Shown: in pieces, positions 13,054 through 24,228 of the stretch
How the letters are laid out: the number at the start of each line of letters is the position of its first letter
How positions within the stretch are numbered: position 1 is the stretch's first letter
Origin: Sclerurus mexicanus
Taxonomy: Eukaryota > Chordata > Aves > Passeriformes > Furnariidae
NCBI GenBank assembly: GCA_013396755.1
Contig: VWZF01002475.1
Location: forward strand, 510,902 to 574,901
Length of the DNA: 64,000 bases
Direction of reading: 5' to 3'
The notes under the pieces: model-generated
What the model saw: the letters and a program-made list of their open reading frames with translations, nothing else
Told to the model about the DNA's origin: nothing
Databases searched by the model: none
Program-made: the position numbers and the translations under genes

Positions 13054-13956
13054 AACCAGAAGCACCAGGAGTGCAGTGGTTAAGGAGGCTGCCACAGCAG
13101 GAAGCGGGTATAACTCTGTTTGCAGTGTGCTCATGGGAACCGAATTGGAAAGTGTTGTGGTAAGAGTGTGTGGAAAAAAAAAAAGGAAGAAAGAAACATG
13201 AATTGAGCTATAAATATCTGGTTCTCTTTGAAGTTTCGTGACCATCAATTAATGTTACTGGAAATCTCATAAGGACTTGTTGTTTCATAAACTTCAGTTT
13301 GGCTGAATGAGGCAAAGTAAAGAGAATACTAGCTCATCTCCAAAGGCAGCATCCGTACACTGATTTTTGAGCTCCTGTGGCAGGTACAGACTAAGTGCAG
13401 AATAAAGCCTTGTGTTCCTTTCCTCTGCTAGGGATGCTGGCTACAGAAGTGTATGTGAAATGACATACAGTGAAAAAAGGTTTAGCTATAAGGACAGTGT
13501 CTGTATGTCACATGTCCTGTTAGTGACAATGAGAGGAACATTTGTATTCTCTTTTTGTTGACACTCTTTGAAAATCAGAGCTCTTAGAGGAAATTACCTC
13601 TAAACCAGCAGGCTGTTGTCTAATGTGTTTGTCTCAGATTAAAAATCCAGTAATGAGTAGTAGTCCAAAAAAAGGACTTGAAGGTCATCAATTATTTTTT
13701 GGGATGTGTGTGCTTAACTCATGAGTGCAGTTAGAACAGTGCAGCTGTCAGGATCAGTATCTCAAATACATCTTTCCCATGAGCAGTTGTGTGTTTCCAG
13801 CATCTCTTTTAGTTTGATACCTGTCCATCCTAGACTTCCTGGACAGGAAGGACAGGCTGTACTATGGGGTGCAGTGTACCATCATGATCTTGGTCCTTCC
13901 TGAGAGTTTTTTCCCGTTTCTAGATACTCATGTGTAAAGAAATGTAGGTAGGAGGC

Positions 13957-14532
13957 GTGGAGAATAAGCACGTCCTGGTATCCCTCAGCTGGAGGAAACT
14001 AGCATCCCTGGGAGAAACTGTGGCCAGCTGCACAGCTCCTTTACTGCAAATAATCCAGATTTACAAAGTCTTGATAGGCACAGCCTCTCCAGATCCATTG
14101 TGGGCCTATGGAGCAGGCAGGATGCGCAGGCTCGATATCTTCATATCAACTAGTCCTCTGATGGAGCGATACAGGAGAACTTTGCTTAAAAAACGTGGAA
14201 GAACAGCCCTCCTCCTCTTCTGGCTTTGCAGAAAGACCCAAGGCCTTGTCCTGTGTTATCTAACATACCCATTCTGCCCAGGTAAGCTGTGGTTCAGGAG
14301 GTGTAACTTGTTAGATCAGGCTTTGTATGTTTATTGGTGGTGTGATGTGCAGCTCCAGCCGAGGACACAGCTGCTGGGCTTCTTGTTGTGCAATTTTTTT
14401 GAATTGGCTGCACAACTGTCAGCATCATGTCTGGGTGAGTTTCTTCCTCCAGTGCTCGTATTATTTGCTCGGGGGGCCCTTGTCAGCTCACATTCAGCTT
14501 GTTTGCAGACAAAAACTACCAGCAGGGAATGA
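13957..14532 (+). other. Longest stop-free frame (191 codons), probably not a gene
   Basis: The frame is rich in Leu, Cys and Trp and shows no recognised domain, signal peptide or repeat. A shorter frame overlaps it in another phase on the same strand. In 64 kb of vertebrate DNA one chance frame of this length in a GC-richer patch is unsurprising. No promoter or transcript evidence can be read from the sequence. The segment also contains the possible exon at 14232-14281, whose splice signals would interrupt this frame and so argue against a single long coding exon. Confidence 0.15.
14232..14281 (+). other. Candidate 50-nt exon between strong splice signals
   Basis: A pyrimidine-rich tract (CCCTCCTCCTCTTCTGG) followed by CTTTGCAG gives a strong acceptor at 14230-14231. 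CCCAG|GTAAGC gives a near-consensus donor at 14282. The enclosed 50 bases are not a multiple of three and match no protein I recognise. If used, it is more likely an exon of a long non-coding RNA or a UTR exon than a coding one. Isolated good splice pairs also arise by chance. Confidence 0.25.
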
Positions 14533-17500
14533 ACTGTGATTGAAATTGAGATGCTGAGCTACTGTACAGGCTCTCAGTGAGGCACGGCTGCTTTGTATAC
14601 AAGTGTCTCAGCTCTCTGGGACTGACTTTACTGTTGTTTAAATAAAATCCAGTTCTGATTGGTTTACTGAAAAGCTCTGCCTACCCTCAAGGCCCTGTTT
14701 TGCACTCAGATTATTAAAAAATTAGCTGGAGGCTGCGTTTGGAGTTTAATTCACTCCATCACTTTGCTTCATACATAGACGTATTTCTCCCTACAGCTGC
14801 AATCTGCAAGAAGTAGCTTTAGAACTGAGACATGCCTTGGTCTCACCAAATCAGCCTGAAATATACGAAGACAGTAGATTTGAATCAAACTTCAGGAGAA
14901 AGGGAGAGAGATAACTCCTTGAGCCCATTTTTAGGTTCATTTTCACCAGAGTATAGTTGAGAGCTGGAAAACAGAAATGAGGGAAGGAAAAGCAGCCTAG
15001 GACTTTCTTCTAAACTCAGCTGTCCTGTGGCATGTCATTAGATATAATAATTCTTCCACTGCTTTTAGCAAAAGAAGTCTTTAGAAGTCTTTGAGAGAAA
15101 GGAATTTGTATGGATTTGTATAGGTTAAAGTCACTGGGACCATCATAGTTGCCTTTGCTGTGCCAGATTTCTACTCTCTGTTATTGTTTTTTTTCTTGTG
15201 TTTTATTTTTTACCACATCACTTCTTACCACAACATTGTACTGCTGACTTGTAAATGAAATGTATATTAGAATGAATCACCAGAACAGAAGAGTCCTAGG
15301 CTTTTTTGAATGCATCACTAAGCACCTTATCTGCATCTAAATATCTTTACAAATCTGAGTCTTAGTGAGAAACTTAATGCTGCTTTATTCTGGCAAGCCC
15401 AGGATATAAATGCCCAGCACTCCAACTTTACTTTTGATTGAATTTGCACACTCATGCAAATGCCTTACACTGCCCTTAGGAAAGTGCTAATTTGATTTTC
15501 AGGCAGAAGATTGTTCAGCTTCAGTATTAGTCTGAAAATCAGCATGTTAAAAGAGGAAGAGTGCTTCAGTGCCACACCAGGCTCCCAGTAAGGCCAATAG
15601 TTCACATTAAATGCAGTATTATTATTATTTTTTTTAATTTGGAAAATTAAGCTATATTAGCAGGAAGAAAGAAGTGTTTATTTATTTAGTTAGTTGTTAG
15701 CTGCAATGTTTTGCATGTTTTGATATGTCATTGACAAAAATTAGGCTTTGTAAATCTTCCAGTATTGTTTCAGAAAAAAACACAGACGTTTCTTCCCAGA
15801 AATCCTGCGGTACAATGACTGCAAATTTCATACGAAACAGTATTTGCATCAAGGAAATTCTGCTGTTTTTCCTGTCCACATCGCTGATACTATCATGCTG
15901 AAAACATCATTGTAGAAATTACTCCAGATTATGATAAGCTTGATACGTTTGTGAAAAGAAATATATGGTGTGGTGTCTGCAATAACACGGATATGAGACT
16001 TGATGGTCCAGGAAGTCTCCTTCACATTTCCGTGTCTTCAGCACAAAAAAAGGTGTTTGTTTTGTTAATCGTTAGGTAGCGAATCCATCTCAGCTATTTT
16101 GATTTCTAATCCTATCAGAGACAAGGCTCTCTTTACCCTCAACAGATCTCAACAGAAAATGCACCTCATTTGGCACTGAAAACAAAGCTTCAGACTAATT
16201 GAATTCCAAGAAATGTTAATACTATTTTACTGCTATTCTTGCAGAACAATATCTTAATTCTTGATGCTTGTCTTTGGTTATATTCTTTGTGGCTAATGCT
16301 GAGCTAATGGGAGATTTGATGAAATAATGGCAGTGTTCCTTTATGACAGATCTTATTTGTATTTGGCCCTAAAGCTGGTCTTTCTCTGCTTGTGTCACTG
16401 CAACCGAAGGCAGAAGGGCCCAGCAATTAGTACTTTTCCTAATAAATTAGTTCACCCAGTTCTGTGCACGATGTAGTCATTATGTGGTGGAAAATAGAAT
16501 CCATACTTTTGTTTCTGGTGGGCTGCATTGGTATAATGAGCACTACGGGCATTTTAATATCCTTTGTTTGCATTTGGAAATACATAACACTCTCCCACTG
16601 AGAACCAGAAATCCTCTCGTGTTCTTATGAACATGACATTCAAAAATGCGGTGCAAAGAGATTTTGTTGTTGGCAAGGAGCATGGAAGAGGCATTTCACA
16701 ATGTGCCACCACTATCCCAAGAAGAAAGGAACAGTGCTAATCGTGAAAACTTGCTCAGAAGTGTTTAAATCTATTTGAAGGTATTTTCTGAGTATAAGGT
16801 AATCAATGTATGACTTGCCTTTAAAGGCTTTGAGCAATTTAGCTATTTGTAAATGTCAGCTGACTCACTTGTCCTCGGTGCAGGGGAACGAAGCCCATTC
16901 AGACTTGTGCACTGAGAAATGGAGAGTGACTGGGCTCTCCCAAGCACGTTTGTGTGATTGAGATAACGACAGCTGAGGATGCAGTTTCCATATCTCATAT
17001 TCTTCAGGTACCTAAGTTAGTGACAGGTTATGGAATTGTAGTAAACTGCATGCCAAGAAAATACCAAAGTGGCCTCATGGTTAACTCTGAACCTGCTGAG
17101 GTGGAGTGTGGTCTTTAGAGCTGTGGAGTCATCACTCCACCTCCTCTTATTTGTGTGTGACAGAGTATGGTAAATTTGTGGGCCAAGAGAACAGAGCCAC
17201 AGGTAGTGCTTAAGTGGGGAAAAAAACATGAGTTGAGCTTCTTAATATACACTTGGATTGTCACCCTCATCTGAAAGGGAGCAAGGTCTTTAATTAAAGT
17301 TAATGAAGATTGTCCTCTAATTCCCAGTTGGCAAAAGGGAAATATGAGTTCTTGATTGTGCTCCTTTGCATGACCATCACTATTTAGTTACAAACACAGC
17401 TTAGAACCATAACTCCTGTGGTCTGGTATACTGTGTTCTGTACCAGAAGCAGCATGTATTTTATTCCAAAGGAGCTACAGAAATTAATCCTTCAGTTCAG

Positions 17501-18418
17501 AGAGCGTTGTAATTGTAAAGCCCTTGTAACAGCAAAGGTTTCAGTTTTATTAAGAGAACATTCACAGTTTTAATAGTTTCGAAATATATTTAATAACTAC
17601 ATATCCTGTATGGGAAAAACTAATTACTGAATTGGTCTTGTGTAATCCATGTGATATCTCCCTATATTTAGTCAGCTGAATATAGTGAGCTGGTTTTAAT
17701 AAAATAAATATAGGCTATTCGATATGTAAATTAGCTAGGTAAAAATATACACTAATGGATCATTAACCTCTCTTGAACTTGTATTCTTAGTGAAAATCAC
17801 ATTAAGTGAATGTAAGATTATAGCAACAGAGACCTGTTAAGGAAGAATCCTAATAAGCTTACTGAGCTGGGAGACACTGCAGCAGAGAAGCTGGGCAGGA
17901 CATGCAGCCCATCTCAAAGTGCTTGAGACTGAGTGGAAAACTGGGATGCAGCTCCTGCTGGACAGAGAGCTGGTTGAATGGATGTTGACAGGGACAAGCA
18001 CCTATTGGAAGTGAGAAAATGCTCATTTTCTCTATGTCCACTTCCCTGCCATGCATCAAAATTCTTTTCTGTGTGCCATTCCTGCTCTGCAGTCCTCTAG
18101 AAGGGCTGTGCTCAGCTCCTCAGAAATGGAAGGGCTGAGAAGTTAGGCTTGTTCACTAGCTTTCTGAAAATCCCACGGGCTGGTGTACGAGGTCTTTAGC
18201 CATCCTGTCAAGCACAGTTTATCGCTTTCATCTGGGTTACAGCATTCTGTGCCCCTCTGCAAGAGCTAGCACACATCCCAAAATCCAACTGGCTTTATCT
18301 TCCCCAGAGCTTCATGGGGGACTGAGAAATCAGAGCCAAGGCACATGTGTTGGGCTGCGGGGCGTTTGCATGGCACCTGCCCACACACCGACTCTAACCA
18401 TTGTTATCTGCCTTTCAG
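14533..18418. other. Non-coding sequence, 3.9 kb
   Basis: No repeat element or exon is recognised. Short duplications occur: AGAAGTCTTT is repeated in tandem at about 15077-15096, and a TTTGTATGGATTTGTATAGG near-duplication lies just after it. The part at about 16420-17660 is AT-rich and free of repeats. An ATTATTATT run followed by eight T lies at about 15618-15635. Confidence 0.5.
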
Positions 18419-18578
18419 TTTCACAAGCACAGGATTTTACTCCTAAAAATAGCTGCAAGGGAGCCATGTAGAGCCACAGCAAATAGGACTTCTTCAGATT
18501 GCTTTGATCGCTATCTGCAGTTGACTGGGTTTAGAAGTTACAAAGTAGATTTTAGTATCAAACATACCTTCAGCTTTG
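18419..18578 (+). other. Candidate 160-nt internal exon with one open frame
   Basis: The acceptor TTATCTGCCTTTCAG ends at 18418 and the donor CTTTG|GTAAGTG begins at 18579. Both are close to consensus. One frame is open across all 160 bases and beyond both ends, encoding a basic, mixed-composition stretch without a domain I recognise. Length and signals are typical of a vertebrate internal exon. A chance open frame of about 53 codons is common, so this may be non-coding or unused. It lies 4.1 kb downstream of the other + strand candidate exon. Confidence 0.3.
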
Positions 18579-19359
18579 GTAAGTGTCTCTGGAAAGAAAA
18601 TGCCACCTGTCAAGAAGAGAGGATGCTAAACCTGGGCAGCGTTGTCAGCTGTATGCCAGTCCTTTGCAGCTGAGACATAACTGAATTCAAAATCATCTGG
18701 GCAAGGCATCCAAAATGTAGTTATTTTTAACTAGAAGAGTGCATTGTAAAACTGTAGCCCACTCTGCATTTAATTTTTTCATATTTTAAATACCCGATTC
18801 TTTTTATAAATTTTTCTCTCTGTTAAAAGCCGAGCTTGAGATGGAATAGTGCCCCCTCAGCCATTTAGAACTGAAGCAGTGGGGACCACTAACTGTGGCT
18901 GGCTTTGCAGCTTTAACTGGCCTTTATTACCATAGCCATAAATAGCAAACCGCCCCAAATATTACAGGAGTTTTGTTGGCTTTAACCAATGAAGTAGAAC
19001 AAGACCTCTGAATACCCCATTAGTTCCAGTGCTGTGCTTTGACGACTTTGCATTGGCAGCTCTTTTTCTATACAAGTCACTAGCCTCACCCGTGTCTCTT
19101 AACAAATACCGTTGACAGGCACCATTGCAATTTTTCTGCATGTTCTGACAGTTTAATTCAGTACCTCCTGGCTAAGCAGCCAGAGCCTGAGGGGGTAATT
19201 CAGCACCTTGGCATCACACTGCTGCAATTAAAATAATTAAGGGAGTTGGGATGGGCTTACAGAGCTTTCCGTCTTCTGCAGCCTTGTACAGAGAGTGCAC
19301 TTTCCTATTCCCTCATGGAATGAATACAGGAGCTTCCTTTACAATATGCTGCAGTGGTG

Positions 19360-19393
19360 TTTTTTTTTTCTTTTTCTTTCTTTTTTTTTTTTT
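19360..19393. repeat. Pyrimidine (poly-T/CTTT) tract
   Basis: 34 bases of T broken by four C, followed directly by AG at 19394-19395. This looks like a splice acceptor, but a tract this pure is more simply low-complexity DNA. No donor partner was found. Confidence 0.75.
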
Positions 19394-19740
19394 AGAAGAT
19401 GCTAATTTCCAGCCTCTTTGCAAAGCTGTTTGCATATATGCCTAACAACTTTACTTTCTCTTCTTGTATACAATCCAATTTCCTTCCCCCCCGTTAAATA
19501 CAAGGGGGCAAATACTTTATATTCCACCTGTGTTTTCTTTTGATTAAGAGAGGTACATAACCCCTTGGCTGCATAATCTTAGTCAAATCATTCACTTTGG
19601 TGCTTAGTAAGGACAACTAAGCACAGCTGTCTAAATTGGTAGGTCTCATTTCTCTTACTGAGAAGGAAGGAGGAATAGGAAGGATGAAAGCTACTTTGTT
19701 CTACCTTTACTGTTAAAGGTAGGGTTTCGTGGGTCTGTGC

Positions 19741-19762
19741 ATATATGTTTAGAAACATATAT
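19741..19762. repeat. Perfect 10-bp inverted repeat, 2-base spacer
   Basis: ATATATGTTT (19741-19750), AG, then the exact complement AAACATATAT (19753-19762). It runs on into further TATATATGTATA, so it is partly a by-product of a TA-rich tract. The AAACA arms are forkhead-like half-sites. Confidence 0.55.
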
Positions 19763-20457
19763 ATATGTATATACAATGTGTTTATGTATAAAGAAAAGGG
19801 TTCGTTGTTTTCCTTTGTATGTGTTTCTCATACTGGGTATATTTATACTGCTTGCACATGCACAAGTCCTACAGAAACACGTTTTGCTGAGGTGTGTGTC
19901 CCATATCTCTCTAAACCAGGTGATATTCCGGTTTTACTGAATGGAAACCTCTCCTGACACATCTGGGTCCACATTCCGCCTGGGAGTTCACCTTGTTCGT
20001 GCTATAAGTGAACTCCAAAGGATGGAGATGAGCATTTGAAAGGAGCTGTGATAAATATCAGCTGTGTGAAGTGAGCAGAAATACTTTGTGTCATGTTCAG
20101 CTCATCTAGTGTAGGCAGTGTGCACAGGTATATCGCACGCTGATCTGAGCCCCCTTATCTGCACGTACTGTGTGTGTGTCTGCTGCAGCCTTTCCCTGGA
20201 TAACTGATATCAAGCTCAAAAAATGCTGCCCCTGTATTTTGTCAGACCCTGAAACATTAATCATGAGAAGGAAAAAATAGTCTCAGTCAACAGTATTGCG
20301 AGAGATTTGTTCAGCAGGTTCAGGTCACAGGTTTTCTGCAGCTTGGGAGACCTGTGTGGTATGAACAGTGAAATCTGAGGGGTAACCTGTTCACATCAGG
20401 GCTGGTGAGCAGTGTCAGGCTCTGGCTTTGAAACCTGTGTGGCTTTTCTGTTTAAGC

Positions 20458-20660
20458 TCATAGAATCATGGAGTGGTTTAGATTGGAAGGAACCTTAAAG
20501 ATTATCTTGCTCCACCCCTCTGCTGATGGACAGGGACACTTTCCACTGGACCGGGTTGCTCAAAGCCCCATCCAACCTTGCCCTGAATGCATCCAGGGAT
20601 GGAGCATCCACAGCTTCTCTGGGCAACCTGTGCCAGTGCCTCACCAGCCTCAGCTGTAGG
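20458..20660 (-). repeat. CR1 LINE fragment, 3' end, minus orientation
   Basis: Read on the + strand it begins with the reverse complement of the CR1 3' terminus ('agaatcatggagtggttta', 'ggaaggaaccttaaagatta'). It runs through 'caaagccccatccaaccttg' to 'ctctgggcaacctgtgccag', all hallmark words of avian CR1. Similarity fades after about 20660, which marks the 5' truncation point. Divergence looks moderate. Stop-free frames on both strands here derive from this repeat. Confidence 0.95.
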
Positions 20661-23600
20661 CTTGTATTTAGTATTTTTTCTGCCTTTGATAACAGTGCTT
20701 TCCTGGTATTGAAGTGTGCTTATTCTACCAAGGGGGTGACCTGGTGGCTGTGTGCTGGCTGGATGGGCAGTTCCTGTGCGTGCTGTAGGTGCAGGCACGT
20801 GGCTCTGGCTCTGCTCTATAATCCCTGCTCCCTGTGCGCAGCACTGCTATAATGACCATGAGGGATTGGTGTCTCCAAAAGTGCTTAAACTCCTTCAAAT
20901 AAAAAAAATTGAACAGTTAATATGAATTTCTGCACCTGTTAAAGATTTTCTTCAGGTGGCTCACATTGCGATCTGACCCTTGCAAAGCAGTCTGGTACCT
21001 CAAATAAACCCTGCGAAAAACTTTTTTATTGTTTTTGTTTACCTAATATATTGAACTAACAGATACCACAATTTAAAATGTTCTTTTGAAAAACAAGAGG
21101 CACCTCATTGTGCACTGGTGTGGGCTCATTCTCCCAGCTGCAACTCAGCAGCACTGTGCCTCTCTCGACACGACCTGAGCATTCAGGTGGGACTGATGGG
21201 TTTCAGCTTTGCTGCTCTTCATTGTTTCACATCTGTCATGTAAATCTTTCGGGAGTGAGGGGGAAGGAAGTGGGTTTTCAAGTCTGTATTTTTGATGGAA
21301 GTTCCTGATTACATGTAGAAGTGAGTTGTGCATTTCTGCCAAAGCACTTTAAATTGGTTGGGATAACGAGTACCTGTACAACACCCTGGCTGATTTATAA
21401 CTATGTAGGAACATTACTTGTTTTGCTCTTAGCTGATGCTTAATGCTATTAAAGCTGTAGCAAAAGGGGGACTTCATGATCCCAGAGCATCTGCTACACC
21501 TGCAGAACATCCTTACTGCTACCAGGTCTGTATGTCCAGTGAAACACGCAGCTGCTTCAGTTGGATTTTCCTTTTATCTTCGCAAAGGTGTGCTTAGGAA
21601 GTGATACTTCTATGTATCTTCTATTTCACTAGTAAGATCTTTTGCCCATTTCCTGCATACTGAGAAGCCTCCCTGATGTCAGCTGGTGATGCAGTGGAAA
21701 GAGCAACAGTCATCTCCCATGTTCAGGCTGGGCCTTTCCTGTGCACGGTCTCTCTCACTTCCAGGAAGGCTGCTGTAACTTTAAAAAAGATTTTGCAAAG
21801 CCTGTACCTCCAGTAGCTCGGCTGAAATAAGAGTGTCTCATGAGTTTAATGGATCAAACAGCAGTGATGGGTTTTATGGCCCTTTTTCACTTTAGGGCTA
21901 AGGGAAGAGAGAGCAGGGCAGGTTGGTTTTAAATTCAAAGATTTATGTTGTTAATCCTCCTGGCTAATTATAATTTATGGGATCCTGATAAATTAATATG
22001 CAGTTGCTATTCAAACACAGAGAATAGTGTAAGGCAGGCATAAACAAGTCTTGTTCATTCTTAATTTATTTTCACCAATGGAGAATGTTAAATAAAATGA
22101 ACACTGGGGCATTTCATGGGAAGTTTCATTTTCATTATTCATCTTCAGATTTATGGACTTCATATAACAATTTTCCAAACATTTTTCCCTCTAATGAAAA
22201 TCATGTTATGACTTTGAGGGTACTGAACACCTTGCAGAAGCAATAGTTGTAGTATTCTTTTTTTAATATAGATTTCAGGCTCGCTGTAAGAGTGCGGATG
22301 CAAAGAAAACTCCTTGATTGGTTATTTTTAATGCTGTGAATTTAAGCATGTATTAAAGTGAGAGGCTGACATCAATAGCATTGTGTGCATTTCTCTTTGA
22401 AGCTCTTGAGTATGTTTAAGCCCTGCTTGGCACTTTACCAGCCCTGGGCTCTCTGGCAGCAATTGCGACAATCAGGAAGAGGGTGAGTGTTTGTAAAATT
22501 ATTTTTGTAGAGTGAGAAAATTGTGGAGTTATGAGATGGTTCTGGAGCACAGATTACTAGACAGCCAGGAACATGAGCATTGCACAAAATTTGTCTTAAA
22601 CGTAAAGAGCATCTGTACTTTCTGTAATTGCAAGGTCAGACAAAGTAAGTAGAATCTAAAGCAGTGACAAATAGACAGACTGGGTAAATAACAGCTATTG
22701 TAAAAGGGTGAAAAATATGATGAATCAGCATCTTCCATTTAGGATACAGAGAAAAATACCAGAGTCAGGGGTGGACACACGCTCCTGCACAGCCCACTGC
22801 TCTCTGTTCTGCTGTGCCTCCCCCCATTTGTGCAGGTACAAAGCTTTTGGGAGATCCCACCAGTAAGTGCAGCAAGGATTTACTGGACGGAAAGGTGTTG
22901 CCAGACGAGTAACAACCAGAGCGTGTGGCTCTGCCACTCTGGTTTTAAACCAAAGGTGAAGTCTTCAAACTCGGTCTTTGCCAGCCTTTTATTAATTTTG
23001 TTGCTTCCCTAAACCTGGCTTTAAGCAGCATTTTCATTAACACTGAGTAAACCTGACCGTGTCTACTCCCAGACTGCATGTGATTTCCCATCAAGTGTGA
23101 TTCTGTCTTCTGCCAAACGAAAATGGAGGCTCCTGGACTATTAATAAAATAGTTGTTACTTTTAAGTAGTAAAAGTTGTAATAAACACCTTTGAGATTAG
23201 ACTGGAACCTGAGGAAAAGTAGTGGTTTGGCCTTTTAAAATCTTTGACTTCTCTTAGGTGATGTGTAGCTTGCCTGGTCCTGCTGGATCGTCCCTGGAGC
23301 AAAACAAATAATACAACAAATAAGTGTATTCCTGGATCTTGTTTGGAATTTTTAAAGCATTTTATTAAGCAATTTGCATTCATCTTACTCTTTGATAAAA
23401 TTTCCTATAACACAAAAATGCTGTATTGTCAAGTGTGACTTAGACTAAATATTAGGCTGGGCAAAAGTTTCTGCTGCGAAACTTTATGGGTCTGGCTGCT
23501 ACAGCAAGCCCTTGGCTTTAGATGCAGCTTCTAATGATCGAAAAAAAGACTTTAAGGAGTTCCTTAACTTGTACAAGCACTTTTCCACAGGATGTTTTTA

Positions 23601-24148
23601 TATGTTGGGATTTTTGATGTCAGAGATATGTTGAAAGAATCATGTCCAAAGACAATTTTGTTACAGTGACATAAACTCCTTGTGCAGAGCTATTTTTGGG
23701 CCTTGAGGACCAGTGTCCTTATTTTTAGTAGCAAGGAGTAGGTTCCTACATTGCTTTAGTACTTTTGAAAACATTGCTTGTCTGGTAATCTGCTCCTATG
23801 GTTCTGAGATACAGTTTTACTTCTCAATTTACCATCTAATTACTGATATTATAGGAAAAAAATGTTTTCTAAATTCATAACCTGACTTCCAGCTTGGCAA
23901 ATTTACCAGTTCCCAAGATCTCTGCAATTTTATTTTCCATAGGGAAAAGCTGGCAGTGCAGCAAATAGTGTTTTGCAATTAGTCTGCTTCATCCAACATT
24001 TTTCAGGCAGCAAAGGCTTCTGTCCAAGTATTAGATGACCATATAATGGCATCAGAGGCTTCTGGTCTTGGTAATCAGTTCTAATTTTACATTTCCTGGG
24101 TATGTTTGGCATTGCCAGATTCAGCACCTCTTGAGGGTTTTGATTAGA
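20661..24148. other. Non-coding sequence with a conserved-looking part (about 21940-22160)
   Basis: 21940-22160 holds GGCTAATTATAATTTATG, AAATTAATATGCA and TTAATTTATTTTC words, a dense set of homeodomain-type cores without simple repeats. That texture is common in developmental enhancers. Elsewhere no exon or repeat is recognised. GC-richer patches (21100-21200 and 22740-22960) yield frames on both strands and are read as chance. Confidence 0.3.
23464..23485. repeat. Perfect 8-bp inverted repeat AAAGTTTC-TGCTGC-GAAACTTT
   Basis: The arms are exact complements around a 6-base loop, so a small hairpin is possible. The GAAAC/GTTTC arms resemble interferon-response (GAAA) half-sites in opposite orientation. 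There is no further support. Confidence 0.5.
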
Positions 24149-24228
24149 GTCATAGAAAAATTTAGACTGGAAGGGACCTCTGGAGGTCACCCTGTCCCCC
24201 CTCCTGTTCAGAGCAGGGCCAGCTTCTT
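24149..24228 (-). repeat. Short CR1 LINE fragment, minus orientation
   Basis: 'gtcatagaaaaatttagact' followed by 'ggaagggacctctggaggtc' and 'cagagcagggccagcttc' is the reverse complement of a CR1 3' end. Only about 80 bp remain. The exact 5' limit is unclear, since the sequence drifts out of the consensus after about 24220. Confidence 0.88.

Larger units (their letters stand above)
5228..13956. other. Non-coding sequence, 8.7 kb
   Basis: No recognisable exon or interspersed repeat. Stop-free frames reach 126 codons (9958-10338) but overlap frames on the other strand and have low-complexity composition. Possible single donor sites (for example GTAAGA at 7380) have no convincing partner acceptor. 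The part at about 9780-9870 has the AT-rich, TAATTAG-containing texture of a conserved element. A TTCCGGGAA STAT-like palindrome lies at 6212-6220. Confidence 0.5.
18579..20457. other. Non-coding sequence with a conserved-looking core (about 18830-19225)
   Basis: The core carries a CArG-like CCATAAATAG word near 18934, TTTAAC words, and a TTAAAATAATTAAGGG-like end. It has no repeat signature and an even composition typical of conserved non-coding elements. The rest is ordinary sequence with a few simple tracts listed separately. Conservation is not tested. Confidence 0.3.

Noticed and set aside
13957..14532. 191-codon frame as a protein-coding gene
   Set aside because: Leu/Cys-rich translation with no domain, an overlapping frame in another phase and good splice signals inside it. 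One such frame is expected by chance in 64 kb.
19360..19395. Poly-T tract followed by AG as a splice acceptor
   Set aside because: The tract is too pure and no donor follows at exon distance. It fits low-complexity DNA better.
20502..20852. 98- and 108-codon frames on both strands
   Set aside because: Both are largely CR1-derived sequence plus a GC-rich flank.
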